From: Ginsengibacter hankyongi
GTDB lineage: Bacteria; Bacteroidota; Bacteroidia; Chitinophagales; Chitinophagaceae
Assembly: GCF_008710285.1 (NCBI RefSeq)
Contig: NZ_VYQF01000002.1
Span: 591,203 to 655,202, forward strand
Direction: 5' to 3'
DNA length: 64,000 nt
Below the pieces are notes generated by a model. It did no database searches, was not told the DNA's origin, and saw only the letters and a program-made list of their open reading frames with translations. Each line of letters opens with the position of its first letter. Position 1 is the stretch's first letter. The position numbers and the translations under genes are program-made. This document shows positions 9,122 through 17,976 of the stretch, one piece after another.

Positions 9122-10150
9122 TTATGCTTTAACGGGGTTAATTCTTTTATTCATCATTCTAAACCACAATGGCGGAACAAGGGCAAGCAATATCATAAAA
9201 GAATATCCTGCCGGATGTGACGGTGACTCTTCATGTTGTGAAAGCTTGTCAAATGAACGGTTGGGGTGCATGTGGTGATCCGCATGACTTTCCAGTTGAA
9301 AAAGGTTAATCAATCTGTTATAGCGGCCGGTGTTCCACGCATGATGTGCATTCAGTCTTTCGTAACCACCTGCGTTCAATTTTCTCATTAAGCCATAATG
9401 CTGCAGGTAATTTATAATGTGCAGTAATGCTATAGCCCCGATGTTTTGCAATAAAAAAAATAAAAGTGAAATTGCTCCAAGTGTAAAAAATATTATCAGC
9501 ATCATTCCAACCTGCAGGAATCCAAACAATAACATACGGCTACGCATAATCGAAAATTTACCGGAAGCACGGCCGGATTTTTTTGTATCTATATTCCATG
9601 CATTTTTATACGTGCCTTTTACTGCCCGGAATAAATAAAAATATAAGGGCTCGCTAATGCGTGCCGTATGCGGATCTTCGGGCGTGCAGGTATATACGTG
9701 ATGTCCCCAAACGTGCTCGATACCATAATGCATATAGTTATTTTGCAACAGCAATAAATAACCAGCTACCTGTTCCGTTCTTGTAAAGCGATGGATAAAC
9801 TCATGCGCAAGTGTGAAACCCAATACTCCATTTACAATGCCAACCGATAGTGCGAGTCCGATAAATGAAACCGTTGTAATTGTTGCTGTGCCTGCAACAT
9901 ACACGGCCCATGCGGTTAAAACAATAAGCACCGGAACAAAAATTAGGGCAACATATTTATATGCTGATGAAGAATAATGACATTCTCTTTCTGTATTATT
10001 TTTTAAAGCAGGCCATAAAAAAAAGTTACTTAGCGGGTAAACAACAAAACAACATAAGGGAACAAGAAAATTCCACCAACTACCAAGCAGGTAGCCAGCT
10101 ATGACCAAAGCGGGAATAAACAGGAAGATCAAATAGTTTACCGGTTTCAT
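9122..10150 (-). CDS. AlkB-type membrane di-iron hydroxylase (alkane 1-monooxygenase family)
   Basis: A 342-residue integral membrane protein with four or more hydrophobic spans and the histidine boxes of the AlkB / fatty-acid-hydroxylase superfamily. These are HEFIH (His116, His120), EHVWGHH (His146, His150, His151), NYLQHYG (His251) and SHADHHMHP (His289, His292, His293). NYLQHYGL and the spacing are those of AlkB rather than of acyl-CoA desaturases. Such enzymes hydroxylate a terminal or unactivated C-H bond using electrons from rubredoxin or ferredoxin; no rubredoxin gene is nearby. The start codon overlaps the stop of the radical SAM gene upstream by four bases, so the two are translationally coupled and probably modify the same lipid or metabolite. 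Substrate unknown. Confidence 0.88.
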   Translation of the reverse strand: MKPVNYLIFLFIPALVIAGYLLGSWWNFLVPLCCFVVYPLSNFFLWPALKNNTERECHYSSSAYKYVALIFVPVLIVLTAWAVYVAGTATITTVSFIGLALSVGIVNGVLGFTLAHEFIHRFTRTEQVAGYLLLLQNNYMHYGIEHVWGHHVYTCTPEDPHTARISEPLYFYLFRAVKGTYKNAWNIDTKKSGRASGKFSIMRSRMLLFGFLQVGMMLIIFFTLGAISLLFFLLQNIGAIALLHIINYLQHYGLMRKLNAGGYERLNAHHAWNTGRYNRLINLFQLESHADHHMHPNRSFDKLSQHEESPSHPAGYSFMILLALVPPLWFRMMNKRINPVKA

Positions 10151-11391
10151 TGCTCTACATTTTTACATGAATTGATAAAAGCACTACAGCCTCCCTTAAG
10201 CATATTGGTTAAGTTTTCTTCAATCGGATCATGCAAGGCAGAAAACAACTTGTGCCTGCAAAACGTACAATTGTGCACATCTCCGTCTGTGTCTACATAC
10301 AAAAAATATTTCCCCCCGCCAGCGCACCCTGTCCGACGGCTGTAAAATCCGTGGTAAAGAACAGAAGGATAGTTGACATAATCTTTATTGTAGTTGTAGG
10401 TAATATAGAAATCTTCCGGAACTGCAATTTGCCGTTCACTTAAGTGCACATCTTTTTCGGCGTAATGTCCTACTGCTCTCGGTTCAAGTACTTGGATAAA
10501 CGAAATGCCCCGACCCTTTGCTAATTCAGCATATCGTGATAAATTTTTCCTGCTGATAAATTCCTTTGTTGCGCATAATGACAAACATGCCACGAGATTG
10601 TTTTTTCTTGCATTGGCAACCGCCTTTTCGGCCCATTCAAAGGCATTCATCATACCGCGAAACTTATTATGCAATTCGGGCATCCAATGATCGAGACTTA
10701 CTATAATGCCAGTAAGGCCATGTCTTTTTAGTAAGGTTGCCCGTTCTTCTGTGAGGTGATAGCCGGAGGTGTACAGCCAAACTTTTGTTTCCTTTTTTAT
10801 ATTTTTTAATAGATAAATAATATCATCCAGTCGGTTCAATGGTTCGCCCCCACTCAACTGCAACTGGGTAATTCCTGCTTCCTCGAAAGAATGGACGATC
10901 GATAAAAGATTTTCCCTGCTCAGCGTTTCAGGTTTGTTTAAAGCATCCCATTCAAAACAGTGCTCGCATTGATAACCGCATTTTTTTGTAACGCCAAAAA
11001 CTATTGTATCTAAAGTTAAGGGCCCAGATAAAGGGTCCAGCTTCTTTATGTTATTTACTATGTATTTAGAAAAAGCCTTTGACGGCCAGCCGGGTGCATT
11101 GAGACTGTAATAATATTTGTTATCAACTTTTGCATATTTCAAAATAGAATGACCTTCCCTGGAATTATCTCTTAATTGTTTTAATTTTTTCATAGCCCTT
11201 ACAGCCTTTATCGGATTCTCTGTAATCTGTAAGGCGCATAGGAAAATATTTACCCAGATACATACTTTAATAATTTTCTTATGCAATCCATAAATCATAG
11301 GTGTTGGTAATGCTTCTGTCTTATCTGTATTAAGAGATCTTTTGACGGGTAAAGCAGTGCTCAAATTTTTGACTGCTGTAATTGTTTGCAT
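10147..11391 (-). CDS. Radical SAM protein with C-terminal cysteine cluster
   Basis: A 414-residue radical SAM enzyme. The [4Fe-4S]-SAM motif is CGYQCEHC (Cys138, Cys142, Cys145), followed by LQLSGGEPLNR for SAM binding. Residues 36-55 are hydrophobic and may anchor it to the membrane. The C-terminal part has further cysteines (TGCAGGGKY, VHNCTFCRH, GGCSAFINSC), like a SPASM or twitch domain carrying auxiliary Fe-S clusters. Families with this layout modify peptides or small metabolites by radical chemistry. No precursor peptide is visible. It overlaps the AlkB-like gene by four bases; partners of this kind suggest joint oxidation of one substrate, probably a lipid. I do not recognise a named family. 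Confidence 0.85.
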   Translation of the reverse strand: MQTITAVKNLSTALPVKRSLNTDKTEALPTPMIYGLHKKIIKVCIWVNIFLCALQITENPIKAVRAMKKLKQLRDNSREGHSILKYAKVDNKYYYSLNAPGWPSKAFSKYIVNNIKKLDPLSGPLTLDTIVFGVTKKCGYQCEHCFEWDALNKPETLSRENLLSIVHSFEEAGITQLQLSGGEPLNRLDDIIYLLKNIKKETKVWLYTSGYHLTEERATLLKRHGLTGIIVSLDHWMPELHNKFRGMMNAFEWAEKAVANARKNNLVACLSLCATKEFISRKNLSRYAELAKGRGISFIQVLEPRAVGHYAEKDVHLSERQIAVPEDFYITYNYNKDYVNYPSVLYHGFYSRRTGCAGGGKYFLYVDTDGDVHNCTFCRHKLFSALHDPIEENLTNMLKGGCSAFINSCKNVEQ

Positions 11392-11436
11392 AAAAAGATT
11401 TTGTATTAAAAATTTATGTCTGCTTTGATTTTCATC

Positions 11437-13077
11437 TTAGTTTTTAACTAATGCCTGCAGGGTAGTAGCGCTGAATTTTTTATACATGTCGAGACTATAG
11501 GAAGGAAATCCTCCTGGTTTTTTTAATTTTTTTAAAAACGCAATTTTTGGTGAACCTTTTAAATCCCTTACATGCGTATAGTATCCTTTTGTATGTAAGA
11601 TGTAGGTCTGTGCGGTATTTGGGCGCTGTGGTAAACATTTGTATTCGAGAGTGACACAATTGCCCGGAACCGGTTGCTCCAGGTAAATGCCATCCCTTTT
11701 ATTTAGTTCAGGCAAAATATCTTTTCCTGTTTCATCAGTAGCAATAAACGGGGAAATCGTTTCAACGCTAAAATTGTTATTCTCAGAAAAATCAATTGCT
11801 GCATAATCAATTTCCCAAAACATAAAGCCACTGCTTAACCTGACTTCAACCGATGAGTCTTCTACATTCTTTAAATCAAGTGGAACTACAATATCTCTTG
11901 TTGCAAGCGGACCAATAGTTGTTAAGTCAGTTACTTTTTGCCACCCTGTTTTTGTTTTTACTGATACCTCCAATGGAATTTTTTGGTCTTTTGACCATTG
12001 TAATAATTCAGAAGCTGGTCTCCTATTTTGTCTTTTTACGTAGGTATTGTAATAGCTTCCAAAACTTTTGGCCATTTCTCCATAGAGGTAATCGAGCCAA
12101 TAAGAATTTTTGATGGCTAAAACCAATTTACCATTTTGTGTTCCGACTGGTTTATTGAATTTTGCAACCACAAAATTCGTGGCATCTATCGCAAGTGTAT
12201 CATCAAAATGCAACAAGGAATTATCATCCTTTTTGAGCAGGGGAGCTAACGCATCTTTATTATTTCCTGTCCACGCTTCAACCGGTGGTCGCGGATCAGT
12301 GATTTCAAATAAATTCCCTTTTTCATCCACAAGGACTTTTGTGTTTTCTGAATGCGTTACAACCTCAAGGTCCGCAAAATCGGTGTATTGTTGTTCCTGT
12401 AATTCATTACTTATCTTTAATTGAAGCATATTGTTTGTGGTTGGCGTCATTCTTAGCGGCATATAATCATCCCTGGCCAGTTGCGGATAAATGGCGCCTC
12501 CGTAGGTTTCCCCCTGCAGCACGAATTCATTATTCGAGTAAGCGCTTATAAAGGGGCATGAACTTTTAGTAGCAGCAACAATAATTGCCACAACAGCAAT
12601 TGCTCCTATTGTATAGCCGAGCGCTCCAATAACGTAACTATTAGTAGTTCTTTTTTTATCTTTTTCAATAACTTCAATTTTTTGTATTTGATCAAGCGTC
12701 AAAGTATAACTGCCTTTATTTAATGCGCTGTCATTACCAATATACATGTGCACTTCATTAAGAACAAACGGCTCCTTATAGCGCAAATTCCCTTTGCCTT
12801 TGTACAGATAATCCTGGTGCTCGATGGGTATATCGTCCAGCGTACATGTAATTTTTTTTCTGTCCTCGCTTAAAATTATATTTCGCATGAAGTATGCCTG
12901 GCTTGGCGTACGTAAAATGAAATACCTATTTTGATTTTTTAATGAGTCAACGCTCTTATCGGGATTAGCTTTTACTTTAGTTATAACTGCTTTATAATAG
13001 CGATTACACCCTGCAAAGACAAAAAATATTGCGAGGATGAAAACCCAACCATGATAGTCTTTTAATTTTTGTAACAT
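11437..13077 (-). CDS. Large lipoprotein of unknown function with an internal membrane segment
   Basis: 546 residues. The N-terminus is hydrophobic and ends in FVFAGCN, a plausible lipobox with Cys24 as the lipidated residue. A second hydrophobic stretch (about residues 150-168, GALGYTIGAIAVVAIIVAA) is followed by SSCPFISAYSNNEFVLQGETYG. This CPF-x-Y-x(n)-GE-YGGAIYP pattern recurs in exported Bacteroidota proteins of unknown role. The remainder looks beta-rich, without catalytic motifs that I can name. It lies 45 bases upstream of the radical SAM gene on the same strand and could belong to the same transcript. Confidence 0.75.
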   Translation of the reverse strand: MLQKLKDYHGWVFILAIFFVFAGCNRYYKAVITKVKANPDKSVDSLKNQNRYFILRTPSQAYFMRNIILSEDRKKITCTLDDIPIEHQDYLYKGKGNLRYKEPFVLNEVHMYIGNDSALNKGSYTLTLDQIQKIEVIEKDKKRTTNSYVIGALGYTIGAIAVVAIIVAATKSSCPFISAYSNNEFVLQGETYGGAIYPQLARDDYMPLRMTPTTNNMLQLKISNELQEQQYTDFADLEVVTHSENTKVLVDEKGNLFEITDPRPPVEAWTGNNKDALAPLLKKDDNSLLHFDDTLAIDATNFVVAKFNKPVGTQNGKLVLAIKNSYWLDYLYGEMAKSFGSYYNTYVKRQNRRPASELLQWSKDQKIPLEVSVKTKTGWQKVTDLTTIGPLATRDIVVPLDLKNVEDSSVEVRLSSGFMFWEIDYAAIDFSENNNFSVETISPFIATDETGKDILPELNKRDGIYLEQPVPGNCVTLEYKCLPQRPNTAQTYILHTKGYYTHVRDLKGSPKIAFLKKLKKPGGFPSYSLDMYKKFSATTLQALVKN

Positions 13078-13138
13078 TGATTTTTGATTAAAGAATGAAC
13101 GTTTTAATTTTGATTACACAGGTAAGGCGAAAAATATC

Positions 13139-13726
13139 TTAAAAGTTATAACCAACGCTAATCCCTAAATAACGGGTTGAAATCTTCGTTGCTATATCCT
13201 TGTTCTTACTGACATTATTTAAACCATAACAATAATTTACATTGAATGAAAATCCGATAGAAAATTCATAGCCGATTATTCCATTTAATCCTACGTCGGT
13301 TTTTAACGTATAACCGTAATAGGGCTGGAAAGGAATACCAAGTACAGGCCCACCTCCCGCAATTAAATGGCCATGGCTGGAATTGCTCTTATAGAGAATA
13401 TTTAACGGAATATCCAGATAAGTAAATCGCGGAGGATAATAATAATACCTGCTATTTCCACTCGATCCTTTAGATACAATTTCAGCTCCGGGCCTAAGGA
13501 CTACTTCATTTACTAAAGGAATGTCGAGGTATACGCCACCTAATATTCCAACACCGTTAAAACTTGAACCGGAGTTAGGCTCTGTTGTGTTTTCATCAAT
13601 GGTGGAATGAGATACCGCAACCCCGAGTTTTAAACCAAATGTCGGTTTTTGTGCAAAAGAAGAGTTGGTTATAAATAAAGCGATTAACAAAAAAATAATC
13701 ACATAGTATTTTTTAGGGCAGTTCAT
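13139..13726 (-). CDS. PorT-like outer membrane beta-barrel protein
   Basis: 195 residues with a signal peptide (about residues 1-25, ending NSSFAQ). An alternating hydrophobic pattern typical of eight-stranded barrels follows: GLKLGVAVSHST, NGVGILGGVYLDIPL, FTYLDIPLNILYK, GHLIAGGGPVLGIP and the C-terminal strand TRYLGISVGYNF ending in Phe. The YLDIPL...LIAGGGP pattern is the common outer membrane beta-barrel (PorT-like) domain of Bacteroidota. Function unknown; family members are structural or adhesion-related barrels. It is transcribed leftwards, downstream of the beta-helix lipoprotein. Confidence 0.83.
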   Translation of the reverse strand: MNCPKKYYVIIFLLIALFITNSSFAQKPTFGLKLGVAVSHSTIDENTTEPNSGSSFNGVGILGGVYLDIPLVNEVVLRPGAEIVSKGSSGNSRYYYYPPRFTYLDIPLNILYKSNSSHGHLIAGGGPVLGIPFQPYYGYTLKTDVGLNGIIGYEFSIGFSFNVNYCYGLNNVSKNKDIATKISTRYLGISVGYNF

Positions 13727-13755
13727 CTGAAATTATTAAACGTGATAAATTTTTT

Positions 13756-13794
13756 AAAGGAAACAGTATCTGTAACAGAAACACCGTTTCCTTT
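13756..13794 (-). terminator. Hairpin downstream of the beta-helix lipoprotein gene
   Basis: A perfect 9-bp inverted repeat (AAAGGAAAC at 13756-13764, GTTTCCTTT at 13786-13794). Its loop contains a second small palindrome (TCTGTAACAGA). It begins nine bases past the stop of the leftward beta-helix gene. The downstream side reads TTTAAAAAATTT rather than a pure U run, so termination may be weak. Confidence 0.45.
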
Positions 13795-13802
13795 TTTTCT
13801 TA

Positions 13803-14963
13803 TTAATTGCAGGCTGGTAACGGATAAGGATACTCGCTGGAATGTATATTATTCTTCCAGCAATTATTGGTTCCATTGCCGTCCCACAAAAGGTCAACAC
13901 CGGGTAACGGTAATCCCACTGGCGGGGCGCTTCCATTATTTACGAGTGTGTTATTGATAATTTTTGCGCCATCAACAGTGGGCTCAATATCAGCAAAAGC
14001 TTCCGGTGGGATACCTCCCAAAGCTCCTAATATAACCGTACTAACGGTGGCAATACCCGTAAAGTTATTATTGCTGATTTTATTTTTTTCTATGGTAACG
14101 TTGTCAACTCCTACCAGGAGAATTCCTGCACCACTGGGAACTAATCCTTCGAATCCTGCACCCGGCTCAGCAAAATTTAGATGATTATTATTCTCAATAT
14201 TGTTATCTTTTATTTCAACATTTGAAGAAGATTTAACTATAAGTCCGGGTAATAAAACAATCAGGATGCCTGAAACATTATCGTAAGAATGGTTTTTAAA
14301 TGCAATGATATTCGAGCAGTTTTCAATTTCAATTCCATTTACGTTTCCATAAGCAGTATTGTATTGCATGGCAACATTTTCTGATTGGCCCACATAAATA
14401 CCCGTATCGGCACTTCCTGTTGCTGAGCAATATTCAATTACACCATGTGTGCAATGCACCGGATACAGTCCATATTCTTTGCAGTTAACTGCAGTTATAT
14501 TTGACAATAAAAAGTTATCGACATACTCCAGGTAAACTCCGTTTTCCGAAAAATCGCGGACGGTGACATTTTTTAATACGAATCCATCTCCACCCTTGTG
14601 CACCATAATTCCGCAGTCTTCATCTCCCGCATTTTGAATAATTACTTTTTCAAATGCGAAACAGGTCTTACCGATTAGTTGAATGTTCGCTTTATTAATC
14701 TCTATTTCTCCATTATACGTTCCGGGCTCGATAAGTATGACGGTGCCTGGAGCAGCGGCGTCGATGGCCGCCTGGATGGAACCACCCTGGTGGACCGTAA
14801 TCGTATTATTTTTCCCCTTTGTAAAATCATCATCTTTACACGAAGGGGAATAAACCTTTTTACAACTTGTAAATAGTGCAGCTGTAATTAAAACGATAAC
14901 AGCGAATGCAGTGAATTTGCTTGTTAATAGTTTTTGAAAATTGAATGGTAATACCTTTTTCAT
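13803..14963 (-). CDS. Right-handed parallel beta-helix lipoprotein
   Basis: 386 residues from ATG 14963. I prefer this start to an in-frame codon at 14999 because MKKVLPFNF opens the signal, with lipobox LFTSC. After a Ser/Lys-rich linker comes GGSIQAAIDAAAPGTVILIEPGTY, the standard first rung of NosD- and pectin-lyase-like helices. Then at least ten rungs follow with N-x-I or N-x-A steps (LSNITAVNC, YNTAYGNVNGIEIENC, DNNIENNN, KNKISNNNFTGIA). Such surface proteins bind or cleave polysaccharides, but I see no catalytic residue set, so a carbohydrate-related role is inference. A hairpin follows the stop codon. Confidence 0.85.
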   Translation of the reverse strand: MKKVLPFNFQKLLTSKFTAFAVIVLITAALFTSCKKVYSPSCKDDDFTKGKNNTITVHQGGSIQAAIDAAAPGTVILIEPGTYNGEIEINKANIQLIGKTCFAFEKVIIQNAGDEDCGIMVHKGGDGFVLKNVTVRDFSENGVYLEYVDNFLLSNITAVNCKEYGLYPVHCTHGVIEYCSATGSADTGIYVGQSENVAMQYNTAYGNVNGIEIENCSNIIAFKNHSYDNVSGILIVLLPGLIVKSSSNVEIKDNNIENNNHLNFAEPGAGFEGLVPSGAGILLVGVDNVTIEKNKISNNNFTGIATVSTVILGALGGIPPEAFADIEPTVDGAKIINNTLVNNGSAPPVGLPLPGVDLLWDGNGTNNCWKNNIHSSEYPYPLPACN

Positions 14964-15067
14964 AATAACCTCCTTTTTAATTATTAAATAAAAAACCATG
15001 TTGCATTTTAATTGTGATTATTTAGGTAAACGAAAGATATTTTTTTATAGCGCAGGATTTGTTCCGC

Positions 15068-15119
15068 CAGGACTTAATGTTTAAATACCGGTTGTAAAAT
15101 ACTATCAGCGTAAGTCCTG
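15068..15119. repeat. 9-bp inverted repeat
   Basis: CAGGACTTA (15068-15076) and TAAGTCCTG (15111-15119) are exact reverse complements, 34 bases apart. They lie about 100 bases upstream of the leftward lipoprotein gene. It could be an RNA stem in that leader or a chance match. Confidence 0.4.
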
Positions 15120-15335
15120 TTCTAAATGGATTAATACTAAATCATTTTTATTCTTAGGGCTTTTTAAAAAAGATTCAAAACGCCGTTTAGTCAAATGAGG
15201 ATAATTTGCCAATTGTCCTTATGAAATATAAAGTGTTAATAATATTTACTAAAAGAAATGATAGGTGTATTAGTTTTTACTGAAGTTTTTTCCAGTCGAT
15301 ATATTTTAAAGCTTTTATTAAAAATATTTAGTCGT

Positions 15336-15402
15336 ACTACCATTTCATTGTAAAAAAGCGACAACTATTTATTTGTTGTTAGTTGCTCTTTTAAATGGTA
15401 GT
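15336..15402. repeat. 10-bp inverted repeat with nested hairpin
   Basis: ACTACCATTT (15336-15345) pairs exactly with AAATGGTAGT (15393-15402). Inside lies a second stem, ACAAC (15361-15365) with GTTGT (15375-15379), and A-rich against T-rich flanks that can extend the outer stem. No poly-U tail follows on either strand. Confidence 0.45.
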
Positions 15403-15684
15403 TTTTGTGATTATTCGGTAAACCGACGAGGAATGCTTTGAAATAATTGGTGTGTTTATTATATTTATTAAGCAAACCAAAATTTGCATTTTACCCTTCA
15501 GCCTTTGAATTCATATTGATAAGTAAAGTCCCATTTCCTCAGGCACTTTTTTTAAATTCTTACTTCCACTAATTTATATAATGGAAAATTTACGGTTTAT
15601 ACTTATCAGATAAAGCCGGCGCCTATACTGCGGCCATTTATACATCGTTATTCGCTGCGTATTTTTAATACAGGAGTATCGGTT

Positions 15685-16416
15685 ATGCCTCAACCCCTGC
15701 ACGCGATTTACGAGTATTATCTAACTTTTTTTTTGAAAGATAAATTTTGCACTGTAAGGGATAGTTCAGGAAAGGAAGAAACCAAAACAAGTAGTCTTGT
15801 TACTTTTTTTACAGAATCCCAGGGATGTGTTTATTATCAAGGGAGTTATGTTTTGTTTTGTGTGCAGTTTAAATCTAATGGCTTGTTTGCAATATTTGGA
15901 ATTCCTCAAAAAATGCTAATCAATTCGATCATTCCTATCGCAGATATCTTAGGAAATGGCTACCGGTTACTGAATGAACAGTTAGGTACATCGAAAGATA
16001 TCTTCGAAATGAGTAAGCATATGGATAAATATTTGGTTCAAAGGCTTTTGAGCCAAAACCATAATAGACATACTGCCAACATTGCAAATTGTTCTAATCT
16101 AATTTTAAGCAAGAAGGGAAACATTTCACTTGATAATCTTGCTTATAATGCAAACATGAGCTGTCGGAATTTCGAAAGAAGATTCATAGACGAGATTGGT
16201 ATGTCTCCAAAATTATATTCAAGAATCGTTCGCTTTTATAACGCCATTGAAAATAAAATGCTTCATCCCGAAAAAGCCTGGACAGATATCACCTATGAAG
16301 GCGGATATTACGACCAGGCTCATTTCATAAAAGAAGTCAAAATGTTCGCCGCAAAATCTCCTCAAGAGCTTTTTATGAATACGCCTCCTCCCAAAGAAGA
16401 ATTTATAGAAAAGTAA
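15685..16416 (+). CDS. AraC-family transcriptional regulator, start uncertain
   Basis: A 243-residue regulator with a C-terminal double helix-turn-helix: ISLDNLAYNANMSCRNFERR (first HTH) and ITYEGGYYDQAHFIKEVK with AAKSPQELF (second HTH and end signature). The N-terminal half resembles the AraC-associated ligand-binding domain found in Bacteroidota (LHAIYEYYLTFFL). The first ATG is at 15685. The same frame is open back to about 15557, and its translation (TYQIKPAPILRPFIHRYSLR) looks like the missing first strand of that domain. Yet there is no ATG, GTG or TTG in it; an ATG at 15581 is in another frame. So either a rare start is used or the 5' end is damaged. Target genes unknown; the divergent lipoprotein is one possibility. 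Confidence 0.82.
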   Translation: MPQPLHAIYEYYLTFFLKDKFCTVRDSSGKEETKTSSLVTFFTESQGCVYYQGSYVLFCVQFKSNGLFAIFGIPQKMLINSIIPIADILGNGYRLLNEQLGTSKDIFEMSKHMDKYLVQRLLSQNHNRHTANIANCSNLILSKKGNISLDNLAYNANMSCRNFERRFIDEIGMSPKLYSRIVRFYNAIENKMLHPEKAWTDITYEGGYYDQAHFIKEVKMFAAKSPQELFMNTPPPKEEFIEK

Positions 16417-16525
16417 GAATCTTTGTCCGTTACGTGCGCTGTTTTACTTACTATAAATAACTGCATACACTTAACCCGAGATTCCCCTTAGATTCCTTTA
16501 TTTTGTGCTATTAATTAAATCTTTT

Positions 16526-17257
16526 ATGAAGAGAGAACTTACTTCCTGGTATAGCCCTTCCCTGGATAAAGAAATGCCGGTTGCCCTGTATGGTGACTAT
16601 GGATTTGCTCTTTTGCTTGTTCCCACTGCGGCGGCCGATTATCTCGAGTATGAGCGTTTTCAATTAATTGATAGCCTTGCTCCTCATATTGATGCCGGCA
16701 AAGTAAAAGTTTTTTCTATCAATAGCATTAACACGGAAAGCTGGATGCATAATGAAATGTTAGGAGAACATAAAGCAATCCGGCATAACCAGTTTAACCA
16801 ATATGTTTTTGAAGAGGTGATACCTTTCATAAAAAATAGCACCTCGCCGGAAACACCTGTTATAGTTAGCGGCGCAAGCTTTGGTGCCTTACATAGTATG
16901 AATTTATTTTTGAAACGGCCTGATATTATTAATGGAGTTATTGCCATGAGCGGTGTATATAACTTGCACGAATACACGAAAGGCTTTCATGATGAGCAGG
17001 TTTATTTTAACTCCCCAATGCATTACATGCCGGAGCTCACCGACGATTGGTATTTGAGTAATATCAGGAAGAGCAATCATATCCATATACTTTCCGGCAG
17101 CGGAGATTACGAAGACCCGGGAGCCGCGGGGCAGTTCGCAAAAGTATTATACGATAAAGGGATTAATTATGAACTGGATATTTGGGGAGAAGATATGAAA
17201 CATGACTGGCCTACCTGGAGAGCCATGCTTCCTCATTATATTGAATCAAGATTTTAA
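16526..17257 (+). CDS. Esterase of the alpha/beta-hydrolase fold
   Basis: 243 residues, cytoplasmic, of the esterase D / putative esterase family. The nucleophile elbow is SGASFGALHS (G-x-S-x-G), and GSGDYEDPG supplies the likely acid. The His is probably in DMKHDWPTWRAML near the C-terminus, as in esterase D relatives. I choose ATG 16526 (MKRELTSWYSPSL); the ATG-like start at 16505 adds seven residues before it. Substrate unknown. Relatives are annotated as enterobactin-esterase-like or S-formylglutathione-hydrolase-like, but nothing nearby supports either role. Confidence 0.85.
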   Translation: MKRELTSWYSPSLDKEMPVALYGDYGFALLLVPTAAADYLEYERFQLIDSLAPHIDAGKVKVFSINSINTESWMHNEMLGEHKAIRHNQFNQYVFEEVIPFIKNSTSPETPVIVSGASFGALHSMNLFLKRPDIINGVIAMSGVYNLHEYTKGFHDEQVYFNSPMHYMPELTDDWYLSNIRKSNHIHILSGSGDYEDPGAAGQFAKVLYDKGINYELDIWGEDMKHDWPTWRAMLPHYIESRF

Positions 17258-17288
17258 ATTTTATCAGGCTAACGGATCTCAAGCTCCC

Positions 17289-17876
17289 CTAAAGTTTACA
17301 CCTGTCATATATCTCTTCCAACAATAAATTTGCACCGATCGATTCTAAACTCAGTCGGTCATTTTGATTAGAATATTCTTTTAATTGCCAAAGACCTTCT
17401 TTATTAATGGCGAATTGTTCTACGTGAATGGATTCAGCTTCTACTAAAATATATTCTTTTAATGTTGGGATAGCACGGTACAACATAAACTTTACTCCAC
17501 GATCGTAGTTGCGGGTGGAAGGAGAAAGTATTTCAATAATTACCGTTGGGTTCGTAGCTGAATTTTCGTCTTCACCTGGATTTATTATATCACCGCAAAT
17601 AATTGAAATATCCGGGTAAGTAAACAAAGTGTTTTCTGGGATGTGAATTCTCATATCGCTGCCGTACGGTTGGCAACTTTTACCTCTTAGAAAATTATAG
17701 AGTGATCCGATTATATTTATTGCAATAATATTATGCCTGTTGCCTGCACCCGACATGGCGAAAATTTCACCTTTGTAATATTCATGCTTTTCTAGTGCCT
17801 CATTTTCCATTTGTAGGTATTCCTCAATGGAAAAAAACTTTTTGTTATAAGCGCGAGCTGGTTCTTTTATTTCCAT
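17289..17876 (-). CDS. Uma2-family (DUF820) PD-(D/E)XK restriction-endonuclease-like protein
   Basis: 195 residues of the Uma2 family. Its members have a PD-(D/E)XK nuclease core but no proven function; they are abundant in cyanobacteria and Bacteroidota. Visible elements are [44 protein letters not shown] (the Asp of the motif) and [20 protein letters not shown] (the Glu and downstream Lys), then [10 protein letters not shown]. The start is taken at ATG 17876 ([10 protein letters not shown]), which is usual for the family; an in-frame ATG at 17903 adds nine residues. It is divergent from polA, with about 70-100 bases between. Confidence 0.85.
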   Translation of the reverse strand: MEIKEPARAYNKKFFSIEEYLQMENEALEKHEYYKGEIFAMSGAGNRHNIIAINIIGSLYNFLRGKSCQPYGSDMRIHIPENTLFTYPDISIICGDIINPGEDENSATNPTVIIEILSPSTRNYDRGVKFMLYRAIPTLKEYILVEAESIHVEQFAINKEGLWQLKEYSNQNDRLSLESIGANLLLEEIYDRCKL

Positions 17877-17941
17877 ATTTAAAGTTACAAAAGTTATTTG
17901 CATTCGTTATCCCGGGTAATTGTTATAAAGTTCAAGTGCCT

Positions 17942-17972
17942 TTTGCAACAACCATGCTTTGTTTTACATTTG
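17942..17972 (+). promoter_or_regulatory. Bacteroidota-type promoter of polA, probably leaderless
   Basis: TTTG at 17942-17945, a 19-base spacer, then TACATTTG at 17965-17972. This is a full match to the TTTG / TAnnTTTG (-33/-7) consensus known for the Bacteroidota housekeeping sigma factor. The -7 box ends four bases before the ATG at 17977, so transcription should begin at or within a base or two of the start codon. Confidence 0.6.
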
Positions 17973-17976
17973 CCCA

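Larger units (their letters stand above)
14964..15684. other. 720-base stretch without a recognised gene, with two inverted repeats
   Basis: This is the divergent region between the beta-helix lipoprotein and the AraC regulator. It should hold both promoters, but no clear TTTG / TAnnTTTG pair is visible. It contains a 9-bp inverted repeat at 15068-15119 and a 10-bp one at 15336-15402. The last 100 bases are in frame with the regulator and look like coding sequence for its N-terminus. Confidence 0.6.

Noticed and set aside
12110..12424. 104-codon plus-strand ORF
   Set aside because: Lies wholly inside the 546-residue lipoprotein gene on the other strand, which has a lipobox and natural composition.
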